18,926 nucleotides of DNA from Dictyocoela muelleri. Lineage: Eukaryota; Microsporidia. Made by a program: the position numbers and the translations under genes. The notes under the pieces were generated by a model. That model saw nothing but the letters and a program-made list of their open reading frames with translations, was not told where the DNA came from and ran no database searches. The stretch is from NCBI GenBank assembly GCA_016256075.1, contig SDVU01000160.1:1-18926 (forward strand). The letters are read 5' to 3'. The first letter of the stretch is position 1. Each line of letters starts with the position of its first letter. Shown one piece after another: positions 1 to 10,285 of the stretch.

Positions 1-128
1 AAAATTGATAATTAATTGATTTTAAATTAAAAATTTTTTAAAATTAATGATTTTATTTTTTTTTGTCACGACCATAAGGGTTATTTTTATTTTTTTTTGT
101 TGGGGAGATTAAGTATACGGGAACCTAA

Positions 129-1127
129 ACTCCTTTTATTAACGCGTTCATAACAGAAAGTCTTGAGCTTAAACATGATGAAAAGAAAAACATAGGTAAT
201 ATCAATAGTATTCGTGATTATTATAATCGTCTAAGAAGAAATCAAAATCTACCAATTGTGAATCACAATGAAGATATTCTTCAGATGTACCACTTGACGA
301 ATGATGGTATGTAATTCTTACAATTTGATTCCGGAAAATATGATGAATCACGAATAATTATTTTTATACATAAGAACTTATAAAACTTTTTCGAGAACAA
401 ACTGTATTTTATGTGATGGTACATTCAAAACTTCGCCTCGTGGATTTTCTCGGCTTCTAGTCATTCATATCATGTTTTTTAATAAGCGATTTTAATCTTA
501 TATGCCTTAATAAAAAAAAAAGATATTCATTCTTACCATATTATTTTTTCAGAATTAAAAAACCGAATTGGGAATTGTGAAGAATATTTTGTAAGCGATT
601 TTGAATTATCATAAGTAACTGCCATAAATTCTGTTTTCCCTTCAGTTAAATTAAGTGGTTGCAACTTTCACCTTTCAAAAATTATTTGGAGGTAAGTCCA
701 AAATCATGGATTGACTAAATGCTATAAGAAAATGTTTTTTTTCGTCAATTTATTAAATACTTAATACAGTTGAGCTATGTTCCTGTTGAAAAAATTAGTT
801 ATGAATTTGAAAAATTTCGGAAGAATTCGATGAAAAAGAGGAATGTTTCATTATTTTAAATTTCTTTAAAAAAATTTTTTACCAGAAGAAGGAGGATTAT
901 TAACAAAAAAAATTCAATTTTGGTCAGTTCGTGATCGTTTTTTAAATTGTGTTACTACAACTACCAATAGTTTAAAAGCTTGGCATAGTTATCTAAATAG
1001 TAAAGTAACAAATAATTGTCAAAATATTGGGGGAATAATTGATATTATAAAATCTGAAGAAGAAAAAATGAAAATTATTATAAATAATCTTCTTTCTGGT
1101 AATTTCTCTGAGAGAAAAAAGGAATAA
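129..1127 (+). pseudogene. Decayed MULE (Mutator-like) transposase
   Basis: Consecutive blocks in the three forward frames match the order of a MULE transposase domain. 129-314 ends in YHLTNDG, and the same frame after a TAA (312-314) gives FLQFDSGKYDESRIIIF. A +1 shift then gives CDGTFKTSPRGFSRLLVIH (412 on), the DGTFK motif with the first catalytic Asp. 504-614 gives YALIKKKDIHSYH...VSDFELS with the second Asp, followed by a TAA. 615-695 gives VFPSVKLSGCNFHLSKIIW, the GCxFH motif. About 770-840 reads LSYVPVEKISYEFEKF, and 870-1127 reads FWSVRDRFLN...TTNSLKAWHSYLNSKV. At least four in-frame stops and several frame changes make it dead. The position that is Glu in the family motif NNxxExWH is Lys here. 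I could not find terminal inverted repeats or a target duplication, so the element's outer limits are unknown. Confidence 0.85.
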
Positions 1128-1230
1128 AAAAATCAAAAATCATTAGAAATTATCCATTTTATGTTGACTTTGAATATTTTTTACATTTGAGTGATTTAAT
1201 AAATTTTAAATTTAATTGAAATTATTTTTT

Positions 1231-1276
1231 GGTGAGTTTTCGTGAACTCACCTTTTTACACATCCGAAAACTCACC
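1231..1276. repeat. Small hairpin with three GGTGAGTT arms
   Basis: GGTGAGTTTTCG at 1231-1242 has an exact 12-base inverted partner at 1265-1276. A third arm, AACTCACC at 1245-1252, can also pair with 1231-1238, so two alternative stems are possible. It lies about 100 bp past the MULE remnant and could be an old transposon end or a transcription-end hairpin; nothing in the sequence decides between these. Confidence 0.5.
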
Positions 1277-2247
1277 GAAGGTGATTTTAGGACTGCCATA
1301 TAAAAGAAAATTAGTTTCTTCACTCTCTAATACGTATTATGAAATTCTGGGATTTGCGTGGTTATACAAGTTAATTGAAAAAAGTGGGATATTATAATTA
1401 AAATAGTCTAAAATAGGCAAATATACATAATAATGAGGTAAATTTTCGAACATGTTCTACTAGGTTCGCTTATTATAACTTACGCATATCTATATTATCT
1501 ACAATCTGTATAATGCAATGTGTGTTCATGAAATAGACCCGAATATGTAGGATTAAAAAATGAAAAAGGCTTTCACACCAATAATATTAAAAATCTTTGG
1601 GTATAATTAAATATGAAGAGAAAAGAAGATTAGGAGTAAAAATATCATACATTTATTAATTTAAAATGAGTTTATTTGACGTTATTATAATATTAAAAAT
1701 TATGAGTATGGAAAAAATTTGGGTAAGCGGCTTGAAATAATTGAATATTTGTTAAAAAGAAATTTTAATTATCAAATAATTTATATTCTCAACAACGCCA
1801 TAATAAACCTCTACCTTGGTGGTAGGCGATTTTACAGCCTTGTACAGCTTTAATAATCCACAACAATAAAAAATTTGTAATGACATAAGCGGTCAATAAA
1901 TATAGTAGTAATATACAATTGTTCAGTGTAGTGGATATGATACAAATTAGGCGGATGTCTGTTTAAATGCTATTTTTTAGATATATTTATTGATACACCC
2001 AAATGTCTTTATTGACTCTCTTATATCGTGAGCATATTATATTTTGGTTTGTAATTGTATGTATGCATTCTGGAATGACTTTTCTTAAATTTTATTATCG
2101 AAAATATCATAAGATAGTATGATTAACAGATAAATAAGAAATTATCGATAGCTGATCGTTTACATAGTTTCGTGATTTGTTGAATTATCCGCATAGTTGC
2201 GAATTCACAATATTTGGATGTAGTATAGCTGTTTATGAATTATTTAA
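1277..2247. other. Unassigned AT-rich stretch
   Basis: I see no coding region with family resemblance, no tandem repeat and no convincing inverted repeat longer than about 8 bp here. A short stem (CTACC/GGTAG near 1810-1827) is the only local structure. It is probably old, decayed intergenic or transposon DNA. Confidence 0.5.
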
Positions 2248-2469
2248 ATTTTTTATAATGAATCAGCAGGAATTTGCCTTGATGTGTGGGGTGATTTTAA
2301 CGACTCGTCTCTAGAAAAACATATTGAAATTAAAAAATCCATGAAAAATCATAAAATTAGTTGTATTATATTATTTATTGAAGAAACAGAAATCGCATAT
2401 ACAATTGATAAATTAAGAGTGTCACATAACTTAAACCCCAAAAACCAAAAGTATAAATACCAATTTTAG
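2248..2469 (+). CDS. Short ORF of unknown nature, probably a fragment
   Basis: An open stretch of 73 codons with no ATG at its beginning; it contains GICLDVWGDFNDSSLEKH and then a Lys/Ile-rich tail. I do not recognise it. The GDFN string recalls a motif of LINE and other endonuclease-exonuclease-phosphatase proteins, but the flanking residues do not support that reading. The lack of a good start and the position beside repeat DNA suggest a fragment or chance ORF. Confidence 0.15.
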   Translation: MFYNESAGICLDVWGDFNDSSLEKHIEIKKSMKNHKISCIILFIEETEIAYTIDKLRVSHNLNPKNQKYKYQF

Positions 2470-2586
2470 TAACAATTCTTCGGGTTTCAATTAGATATAA
2501 TCAGCGCATTAATTATAAATAATTTATTAAAAAATAGTATTTTTGTTTATTTATTTCTAAATAATTTGGCATTTTCCAAAATTATG

Positions 2587-2681
2587 CCGAAATAAAAAAT
2601 ATATACCAAATTAAAAAATAGATGCCGAATTGAAAAATAGAACCCGAATTAAGAAATATTTGTTGAATTAAAAAAATATAT
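2587..2681. repeat. Five tandem copies of a 19-bp repeat
   Basis: Units begin at 2587, 2606, 2625, 2644 and 2663, each exactly 19 bp, with the consensus CCGAATTAAAAAATAGATG. The last unit ends at the base where the 5' LTR starts, so the LTR element inserted at the edge of this array. Confidence 0.8.
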
Positions 2682-2965
2682 TGTCATACACCAAACGACA
2701 ATGATAAAAAATCTCAAAAAAAATGAAAAGAAAAATCAAAATAATTCAAAAAAAAACTTCATTAAAGAAAAATCAACTTTGGAAATTTCTCGAAAATTTA
2801 AGCTATAAAAATAATGACTCTCCAAACTCCCATGTATCGCGCCAGCGAATTCACAGCGGTCATCAACATGTTGCTCTGAGCAACTCAATCAAAAAAAACA
2901 CTTTAAAACAACTTTCTCTTAACAATCAATACTCCTTTTTGTACGGATCTCTCCGGAGTCCGTCA
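2682..2965 (+). repeat. 5' LTR
   Basis: Starts TGTCATACA and ends AGTCCGTCA. It has a TATA-like box (TATAAAAATAA at 2804-2814) and a near-palindrome containing CTCCGGAG close to its 3' end. The same features recur in the 3' copy. Confidence 0.93.
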
Positions 2966-2989
2966 AGTTGAATTCAACGAGAAAGGACT

Positions 2990-3790
2990 TCAAGGAAAAG
3001 TTCCCAGAAGAGACTCATACACCACAGATGATTGAATTTTCACATGCACCATGCAATACAACAATATCGATTAAAAAGAGCTTTGCAATGTTGGAGGATA
3101 TTCAAAACCAAGACCTGTTTAAATGGAAAAAAGAGTAATTACAAACAGCGAAGCTCGCGCAATGAAATACTAACACAGCATTCGAAGTATTAAAATCTGC
3201 TATAGATACGAAATATTTTCACCTTGCTGAAGAGTCCAAAACACTTGAAGAAATAATAAACTTTATATTTAAACAAAAATACCCACGAAATTATTATATC
3301 AAATATTTAAATATTTTATCAAATACTCGCCATGTTGACTTCTTAACCATAAAAGAATATAAATATCATATTTATTACATTTGTGAAAGGTTACGAATAT
3401 GCATGGGCTTGTCTGAAGATCAAACCAACATAAAGGCAGAATAAGCTTTTTACACAGGGTTGTCTAATAGAATACAACTTGAAATCTCAAGATTGAATAT
3501 CCAAACAATTATCGGAATCTACGACATCATCAACTGCTCGAAGAAACGCTGAGAGAACAGATAGACTAAGACAATACATTTAAAAATAGAGAACTGACGG
3601 AAAGAGAAAAAAGGGAAAGAAAAAAACAGCAGAACTAAAATGTTCCTATCACGGATTGTGTAATCACACCACACCAGAATGTAGAGCTTTAAAGTCGAAA
3701 CTAAATAATAAGAAAGATTATGAGACAAAGAATGGAAACCCTTAAAATCTTGTAATGCAGACTGCTCCAGATGTCCCACGGATATTAGAA
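2990..3790 (+). pseudogene. Gag-like region of the LTR element (fossil)
   Basis: Weakly preserved, Lys/Glu/Asn-rich coding remains resembling a capsid region. Towards the end is a motif of the zinc-knuckle kind (CSYHGLCNHTTPECRALK, near 3640-3695), as in Ty3-like gag proteins. It is broken. Confidence 0.6.
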
Positions 3791-4099
3791 ATGAAATGAA
3801 CATAGATGAAACGACATATACAGCAGTATTAGATACCTGGTCATCATGGAATTACATTAGCGATTCAATAGTCAAAAAACATGCCCTCACAAGAAAGCTA
3901 ACTAGAAGCTCAAAGGCGCAACTAGTAAATGGAGATATAGTAACCACTGATAAAGAAGCTTAATTTAAGATTAAACTTAAGAAGGATAAATAAGAAGAGT
4001 ATAGTGTCTGTGCAAATATCTTACCCAATATAGACCTAGATACTGGGAATAGATTTTCTACTTATTAATAATGTAAAAATTGATTTTGAGAGCATGTAA

Positions 4100-4830
4100 C
4101 TGGAAATTGGGAAGATTGAACAAAAAATATCATTGAAGGAAGAAAAAATCAAAATTGAAGACAAAATTAATGATTTGAGTAAGATATACCATCAAATAAA
4201 TGGGAATGTGTCGATCACAACAAAACATCTTTTGAATATAAATGCCACTAAGATCCAAAACGTTGGACTTATACCGCATATTAAACATAAAATCGAGTTA
4301 ACTCAAAACAGAATGGTGCAAATGAAGCCTTTGCGAATACCGCTGAGAAAAAAAGAAAAAATCATGGAATTGTTAAAAAATTTACTGAGTGACCGAATAA
4401 ATACACCGAGTTCTTCCTCTTTTTCTTCAGCCGCGTTTCCGATTCTTAAAAGAAATGGCGAGGTGCGTATTGGGGTAGATTACAGAAAGTTAAATCAAAT
4501 AACCCAAGTTGATAATTATATTTTTTATAAAAACATGGGATCTTCTCGTTCAATTAAGGGATTCGAAGGTTTTCTCAAAACTTGACTTAAAATCAGGTTA
4601 TTATCAAATCGAGATGGAACCTAAAAGTCGAGGGCTAACAGCCTTCGTCGTAGAAAATCAAAAATACGAATGGTTACGTATGCCATTTGGCTTAACGAAT
4701 GCGCCGAAAACTTTCCAGAGAGCTATGGACCATATTTTTAAAACAATGAGTTTTGTAAAGGTCTACTTAGACGATATTATCATTCACTCAAGAAGTTTTG
4801 AAGAGCATGAAAAACACTTATAAATCGTAT
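4100..4830 (+). pseudogene. Reverse transcriptase region of the LTR element (fossil)
   Basis: Recognisable RT motifs in the expected order: a linker before RT, FPILKRNGEVRIGVDYRKLN, LDLKSGYYQIEM, the FGLTNAPKTFQ block and the catalytic YLDDIIIHS block. These are characteristic of Ty3/gypsy pol. An aspartic-protease-like stretch (about 3800-4080) precedes it. It is broken. Confidence 0.9.
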
Positions 4831-5149
4831 TAGAAAAAAAAATGAAAATAATATCAAGATAAATATAAACAAAAGCGAATTCTGCAAAGAAAGCATTTTA
4901 TTCTTAGGTCCTAATGTTTCTGAAGAAGGAATAAGAATAGATGATTTACCGTGTAAAAGTTTTACGATTCCAAACCCAAGGAATAAGAAAGGTGTCCAAA
5001 AACTGCTAGGATTCCTTGAGTATTTCAAAGCATTCATACACAACTTTAGCAAGAAAACCACATTATTAACTGATATGCTACGAAGCAAAAAGGAAATTAA
5101 ATGGAAATCTTCATATACAAAGAGGATATCGAGCATTCTTAATGACATA

Positions 5150-5560
5150 CAGAAAGCGCCAATATTAAAATATACTGACCCATTAAATGATTTCGTTCTC
5201 GAGACTGATGCTTCAGACCGGGCTGTTGGTGCTATACTAAAGCAGAAAGGAGAAATTGTCGCATTTTATAGCCATAAATTTACACCTGCCGAAGAAAAAT
5301 ATACTTCTATGGAAAATTAAGCCCTTGGAGTTTTAAAATCTTAAGAATATTTTAAACCCCACGTGATAGGAAGAAAATATTGGTATATACCGATAATAGA
5401 AATCTTCTATTTGATGCAAATTTATCAAAGCGAGTCAGAGATTAAAACTTCATTTAGAGAATTCAATTAGTAACTTCGTAGAATCGAAGGTAAAGACAAT
5501 AAGATTGCAGATTCAATCTCGAGAGTCGCAATTTCTAATTTAAAGGAACTCGAAAGCTAC
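5150..5560 (+). pseudogene. RNase H region of the LTR element (fossil)
   Basis: The block with ETDASDRAVGAIL followed by IVAFYSHKFTPAEEKY is the usual start of the Ty3/gypsy RNase H domain. The downstream part is more decayed. It is broken. Confidence 0.85.
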
Positions 5561-5679
5561 TGGAACGTGGAAGACGTTCAAAATACAAATATTGAATGCG
5601 TAAATTCCAAAGCAAATAACATCAAACGATAATCAATGGTCATTCTATAACATTCGACAATAAAAATCGCATGATGATT

Positions 5680-6640
5680 CCTGAAAGTCATAAAAGAGAA
5701 TTATTATTAAAAATACACCGAGATATATCACATCCTGGTTCTAAAAGATTATATCTGACCATAAGCAAATACGTTTATTCTAAGAATTTAAGAAGGACAA
5801 TTGAGTCAATCACACCCAGTTGCAATGAATGCCAAGTAAACGAATAATCAAGACAAAAATTCGGAAAACACGGTGGGTATCTCTATTCGACAAATCCTTA
5901 AATTTCATTAGTTCTGATATATTTGGGCCAATAAAAACTGAGCACTTTCAGACATCGTTTAAAGCTGAATATTTTTACATCTTAACCTTCACTGATATAT
6001 GTAGTCGAATCGCTAGATTGTTTATTCTGAGCGATATTAAATCTACCTCACTAATTAAAAGTATAAAAAAATGGATAGAAAAGAATCCAAAACCCGAAAC
6101 GTTTCTATCAGATTTCGGCAGACAATATGTTTCGAATAAGTTTGAGCAATTTTTAATCGATAATAACATAAAACACGTCAAAACAACGCCGTATAACCCT
6201 ACATCAAATGGAATATCGGAACGTGTAAATGCTTCCATAGCAAATATACTAAGAATAAATAAAGGTAAATCGTTGAAAGAAACGATTATGAAAATTTAAG
6301 TTAATATCAACTTTACATACCATTCAATATTGAAAGCTAGTCCCATTGAATTTTTAAACGGGTATATATATTCGACATGTTGAAGCGAGATATTTCAAAA
6401 GAATTAAAGGAAGGTAAGAGGTCCGAACAATTTAGCAAAGAGTATGAAATGAAAAATAAAAATACGAAGTTAAGAGAAATAAAATTAAAGGTAGTTGATA
6501 AAGTTCTGAGAAAAAATTTTGTTCAGGATAAAATTCTTGATCATTATTGGGGCCATTTGAAGTAGTAAAGGTTGATGTTGGTAATGCATGGATTAAAGAA
6601 GGTAAAAGAACAGTAAGGCATAACATGAAAAATCTCAAGC
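5680..6640 (+). pseudogene. Integrase region of the LTR element (fossil)
   Basis: A zinc-binding-like leader (H..H..C..C near 5690-5835) is followed by the DDE core, seen as FTDICSR, then SDFGRQYVSNKF and TTPYNPTSNGISERVN. A GPFEV-type C-terminal segment near 6547-6640 runs into the 3' LTR. It is broken. Confidence 0.88.
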
Positions 6641-6660
6641 TCTTTATTGAGAGAGTAGAA

Positions 6661-6949
6661 TGTCATACATCAAACAACAATGGTAAAAAGTCAAAAAAAA
6701 TCAAAATGAAAAGAAAAATCAAAATATTCAAAAAAAAACTTCATTAAAGAAAAATCAACTTTGGAAATTTCTCGAAAATTAAAGCTATAAAAATAATGAC
6801 TCTCCAAACCCCCATTTATCGTCGCCAAAGATTTCACAGCGGTCATCAACATGTTGCTCCGAGCAACCCAATCAATAAAAACACTTAAAAACAACTTTCT
6901 CTTTACAATCAATTACTCCTTTTTGGACGGATCTCTCCGGAGTCCGTCA
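6661..6949 (+). repeat. 3' LTR
   Basis: Matches the 5' LTR over its whole length, with the same TG...CA ends and TATA-like box. It is preceded by a purine-rich tract at 6649-6660 that fits a polypurine primer and followed by the ATAT target duplication. Confidence 0.93.
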
Positions 6950-7094
6950 ATATAGAAAATAAATAATATAGAAAAAAACATAGAGAATAAAAAACATAAA
7001 GAATAAATAATATTTTAAATAAATAAAATAGAAAATAAATAATATAGAAAATAAATAATATAGAAAATAAATAACATATATAATTAATAACATA
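6950..7094. repeat. A/T minisatellite, left part
   Basis: Copies of a 16-bp unit, GAAAATAAATAATATA, mixed with degenerate forms containing AACATAGAGAATAAA. It resumes after the SINE-like insertion at 7560, where the same longer block is repeated. Its translation on either strand is only Tyr/Phe/Ile repeats and is not a gene. Confidence 0.8.
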
Positions 7095-7559
7095 TATATA
7101 TTACATGCTGACAACATCCATAGCTGCCAACCCGGAGAGTTGTCTCAAACCATGGCCTTAAGACCTTTGGTTCCCGGCGTTCCAATAATACGTCACTTCC
7201 TAAGCTACCCAGAAGCTCGGCTGTATACGCGATTTTCGTTTTATCAATGACTCAGCAGGATGCAGGTAATTAGTAGCTTTTCATGAATTTTTATTTTTTT
7301 ATACTTTTTGCCGAGATGCGTCGCCGCACTCATCCCCACACCTAATGGACTCCCTTATACCTTACTATATAAGTATTACCCAATTTTTAATCAGCTATAT
7401 CACACTGGAAGAAAACTGTATATTAATACTATATTTCTATAGTTTTTTGACCGATTAATGTCATTCCCTCATTATTTAATAAAGAGTGACGTCAGCGGGT
7501 TTCGAACCACGATAAAAATTTTTCCATTCAAGAGTGTTAACCACTGAGCTATCTGGCCC
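7095..7559 (-). mobile_element. tRNA-headed SINE-like retroposon, copy 1
   Basis: On the minus strand it begins GGCCAGATAGCTCAGTGG, with a pol III A box, followed about 30 bp later by a B box. A 350-bp body follows, ending GGATGTTGTCAGCATGTA and a short TA tail. It sits between exact 14-bp direct repeats TAATTAATAACATA (7081-7094 and 7560-7573), a target duplication of the length left by LINE-driven retroposition. The tRNA cloverleaf is not preserved (acceptor and T-stem do not pair), so this is derived sequence, not a tRNA gene. The second copy lies at 17490-18388 in the opposite orientation. The core (GAGTGCGGCGACGCAT) and 3' tail are the parts best conserved between copies. No partner LINE is visible in the window. 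Confidence 0.8.
7498..7551 (-). promoter_or_regulatory. Internal pol III promoter (A and B boxes)
   Basis: On the minus strand, TAGCTCAGTGG (7541-7551) fits the A-box consensus TRGYNNARNGG and GGTTCGAAACC (7498-7508) fits the B-box consensus GGTTCGANNCC exactly. The spacing is that of a tRNA gene. Confidence 0.8.
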
Positions 7560-7573
7560 TAATTAATAACATA

Positions 7574-7790
7574 GATAATAAATTTTTTTTAAATAAATAA
7601 AATAGAAAATAAATAATATAGAAAATAAATAATATAGAAAATAAATAACATATTTAATTAATAACATAGAGAATAAAAAATATTTTAAATAAATAAAATA
7701 GAAAATAAATAATATAGAAAATAAATAATATAGAAAATAAATAATATAGAAAATAAATAATATAGAAAATAAATAATATAGGAAATATTT
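7574..7790. repeat. A/T minisatellite, right part
   Basis: Perfect 16-bp steps are seen, with GAAAATAAATAATATA units starting at 7701, 7717, 7733, 7749 and 7765. Earlier units near 7610-7660 end in the same AATTAATAACATA block that borders the SINE-like insertion, so the array consists of 16-mers grouped in a longer repeat. Confidence 0.85.
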
Positions 7791-8229
7791 CAAAATTAAA
7801 ACACTATCAAAGAATATTTTTTTCTATTAATTTCAAAATAAATAATATTTTGTGATATTTTCTAAACTTAAATTATTGTTCTTAATATTAATTTTGAAAT
7901 ATACATTATTTGGCGCTTATACAAAATCTGGGATATTTTCGAAAAGTTGAATTTTATAATAATTTTTATGTTTTTTTTGTAAATCCCTAATTTTGTATAA
8001 AAGGGGAAATTTCAAAAAAGTACGAAAAAATACAAATTGAATATTTCAAAAAATTATTATTAATAATGATGCAGATTATATTTTATTAGATAATATAAAG
8101 AGTTTACTACAATAAATTTAGGTAATAAGTGTGATAATTATATTCTAAAACATAAAAAGGAATTATAACGGATAAAAAAATTTATTTTATCACTCAAAAG
8201 GCTATAAAAAATTAATTTGATGTTGTAAA
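7791..8229. other. AT-rich spacer with one imperfect inverted repeat
   Basis: No gene seen. TTATACAAAAT followed by GGGAT (about 7919-7935) recurs inverted at about 7983-8000, and the flanks pair more loosely out to about 7865-8070. This may be the remains of a small foldback element. Confidence 0.45.
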
Positions 8230-8808
8230 ATTTTTGGGTTTTGGAAAAATTTTGGGGTTTTGGACAGAATTTGAGGGTGAATATTTACAAAAAACAATTT
8301 AAATAAAATAAAATTATTTAAAAATAATTTAGATCAAAATTAATTTAATTAAATAAATTAATTTAAAAATATTTATATAAAAATTAATTTAAAAATAATT
8401 CAATAATTTAATTTAAAAACAATTTAAATAAATTAATTTGAAATTAATTAATTAAATAAATAACTGATTAATTAAATAAATAAATAAATGATTAATTAAA
8501 TAAATTAATAAAAAAATAAGGTATATATTACTTGAACATGGTTTTAAGCAAATTCGAAGATAATCGATGCCACAGTCAAGAGGCGCAGAATTTATTCTGC
8601 AGAATTAGCATTTTTTATTAAGAAATATAATTGTAAGCATTGCAATGGTTTATTATTATTCTAAGTATTCTTGTTATTTTAGGCATCGATTATATTCTAA
8701 TTTGTTTAAAACCATGTACAAGTAATTTATACCATCTTTTTTTTTGTATATTAATTTATTTAATATTTATTTAATTAATTATTTTTAAATGAATTTATTA
8801 AATTATTT

Positions 8809-9611
8809 GGTACTGAGTCCCCCAAATGACACAGAATTAGACCCCAAAAAGGTGATAAAAAATGATAGAAAATATGTTTTTAAAATGATATCGACGTGAT
8901 ATTAGCGGAAATCGTGTTATTAAGGAATGAACTTATTAATATTTCTATTTTATGGTGAGACATTTTAATAAAAAAATATATTTTCTTCTTATGAACTAAA
9001 TTTGCGCCATTATCACGACGATATTTTTTCCAAAATTTTTTTTATCATGTTTTGATTACTATATTTGTGTCCATTAGGGTGAATAAAAATAAAAAATCTA
9101 TAGAATACCACTTAAAAAGTTTATTCTTTCAAGTATTTTTTAGACCTTAAATATTCAATGATATACATATCATTGTAGATATAATTTTTAGAGTCTTTTT
9201 TTAATATAATTATATAATTCATTAGGTATCATTTTAATTATGTTTTTATAGGCTTTTACATGAATATAAAAATTGAAAATAGTTATGTCGTCAAAACTAT
9301 TTTTTACTTTAACAGACCTGTAATTAGACAAAAAGATAATCAAAAAATGATAAAAAATATGTTTTTGAAATGACTCGACGTGATATTAGCTGAAATCAAG
9401 TCTTTAAAATTTTTTATGTTCTCAAAAATTAAATACACACAAAAAAAATATTTGATTTTTTTGTCTCATATCTTTCCTTTTTAAGAAAAAAAATTTAAAG
9501 ACTCGATTTACGCTAATATCACGTCGAGCTCATTTCAAAAACATATTTTTTTATCATTTTTCGATTATCTTTTTGAGGTCTAATTCTGGGTCATTTGGGG
9601 GACTCAGTACC
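8809..9611. mobile_element. 803-bp MITE-like element with double hairpins
   Basis: The ends are inverted repeats of about 110 bp beginning GGTACTGAGTCCCCCAAATG. The element is flanked by an exact 8-bp direct repeat AATTATTT (8801-8808 and 9612-9619). Inside, two further arms of the same repeat exist: about 8999-9060 (inverted, decayed) and about 9315-9410 (direct). It therefore folds as two hairpins with a 250-bp spacer. The 8-bp duplication fits Merlin or hAT mobilisation. No ORF is present, so it would depend on another element's transposase. Confidence 0.82.
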
Positions 9612-9740
9612 AATTATTTTTATATTAATTTCTTTAATTAATTTTAAATTAATTTATATAAATTAATTATTTTTGATTTAAATTATTTTTAAAAAAATTT
9701 ATTTAATTTAAATTGTTCTTTATTACAGGATATTTCTAAT

Positions 9741-9915
9741 AGTGAGAGCTCTCATTTCAAATAGAGAGAGATTCATTTCAGATAGTGAGAGCCCTCATTT
9801 CAGATAGTAGATCTCTCATTTCAAATAGTGAAGCCCTCATTTCAGATAGTGAGAACCCTCATTTCAGATAGTTAGAGCCCTCATATGAATAATATGAGCT
9901 CTCATTTTTAATTTA
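9741..9915. repeat. Left subterminal array of 22-bp repeats
   Basis: About eight units with the consensus AGTGAGAGCCCTCATTTCAGAT, some 21 bp long. They mirror the array at 13635-13808 and probably are transposase-binding sites, by analogy with the repeated sites in IR/DR-type Tc1 ends. Confidence 0.85.
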
Positions 9916-10285
9916 AAGATAAAATAAAATTGAAAAGTATTACAAACTAACGTTATAAAATAAGAATAAACGGGTTAAAACTTTGAATCAATTTTTTAAA
10001 TTAAAAGATTTCTAGATAACGCAATATCTATTCAACGTCTCATTTTCCGGAATACTACTTCAAAAACAATAACTTTCACTGGCAAATAGCGATTTTATGC
10101 ATTAATTGAATCTCTTCAAAAGTATTTTACGGCAATTCCAAATTGTTATAATGTGATTTTATGGAAGAATAAACTTCGTCAATAGGATTTAACTGTGATG
10201 AATACACAGGTAAATACTTCAAATTATATTACTTTGCAATACAAATTTCTTTTACCATATTAATATGGTGAAATTATACATTATC

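Larger units (their letters stand above)
2682..6949 (+). mobile_element. Old, broken Ty3/gypsy-like LTR retrotransposon
   Basis: A full-length but dead element bounded by LTRs that begin TG and end CA, with a 4-bp ATAT target duplication (2678-2681 and 6950-6953). The order is 5' LTR, gag-like region with a zinc-knuckle-like motif, protease-like region, reverse transcriptase, RNase H, integrase, purine-rich tract (6649-6660), 3' LTR. Integrase following RNase H is the Ty3/gypsy order, as opposed to Ty1/copia. I see no clear primer-binding site match after the 5' LTR. The LTRs differ at roughly 20 of about 285 positions by eye (about 7%), so the insertion is not recent. The coding region carries on the order of a dozen or more breaks and cannot make its proteins. 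Confidence 0.92.

Noticed and set aside
300-900. Introns joining the MULE pieces
   Set aside because: The gaps lack consistent splice signals and some pieces follow directly after a single stop codon in the same frame; decay explains it better.
2723-2971. 82-codon ORF within the 5' LTR
   Set aside because: It falls inside a repeat that recurs as the 3' LTR, and has a composition typical of A-rich DNA.
3519-6912. Minus-strand ORFs within the LTR element
   Set aside because: Antisense to recognisable gag, RT, integrase or LTR sequence; no motifs of their own.
7490-7559. A functional tRNA gene
   Set aside because: The A and B boxes are good, but acceptor and T-stem do not pair and the sequence continues into the SINE body.
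7563-7793. 76-codon minus-strand ORF rich in Tyr, Phe and Ile
   Set aside because: It is only the translation of the 16-bp A/T minisatellite, which happens to lack stops.
8235-8275. True telomere
   Set aside because: Only a few degenerate TTTTGGGG-type words, embedded in an inverted repeat within the contig; kept only as a resemblance.
9741-9915. CRISPR-like array of short repeats
   Set aside because: The repeats are contiguous with no spacers, are mirrored at the other transposon end, and the context is eukaryotic.
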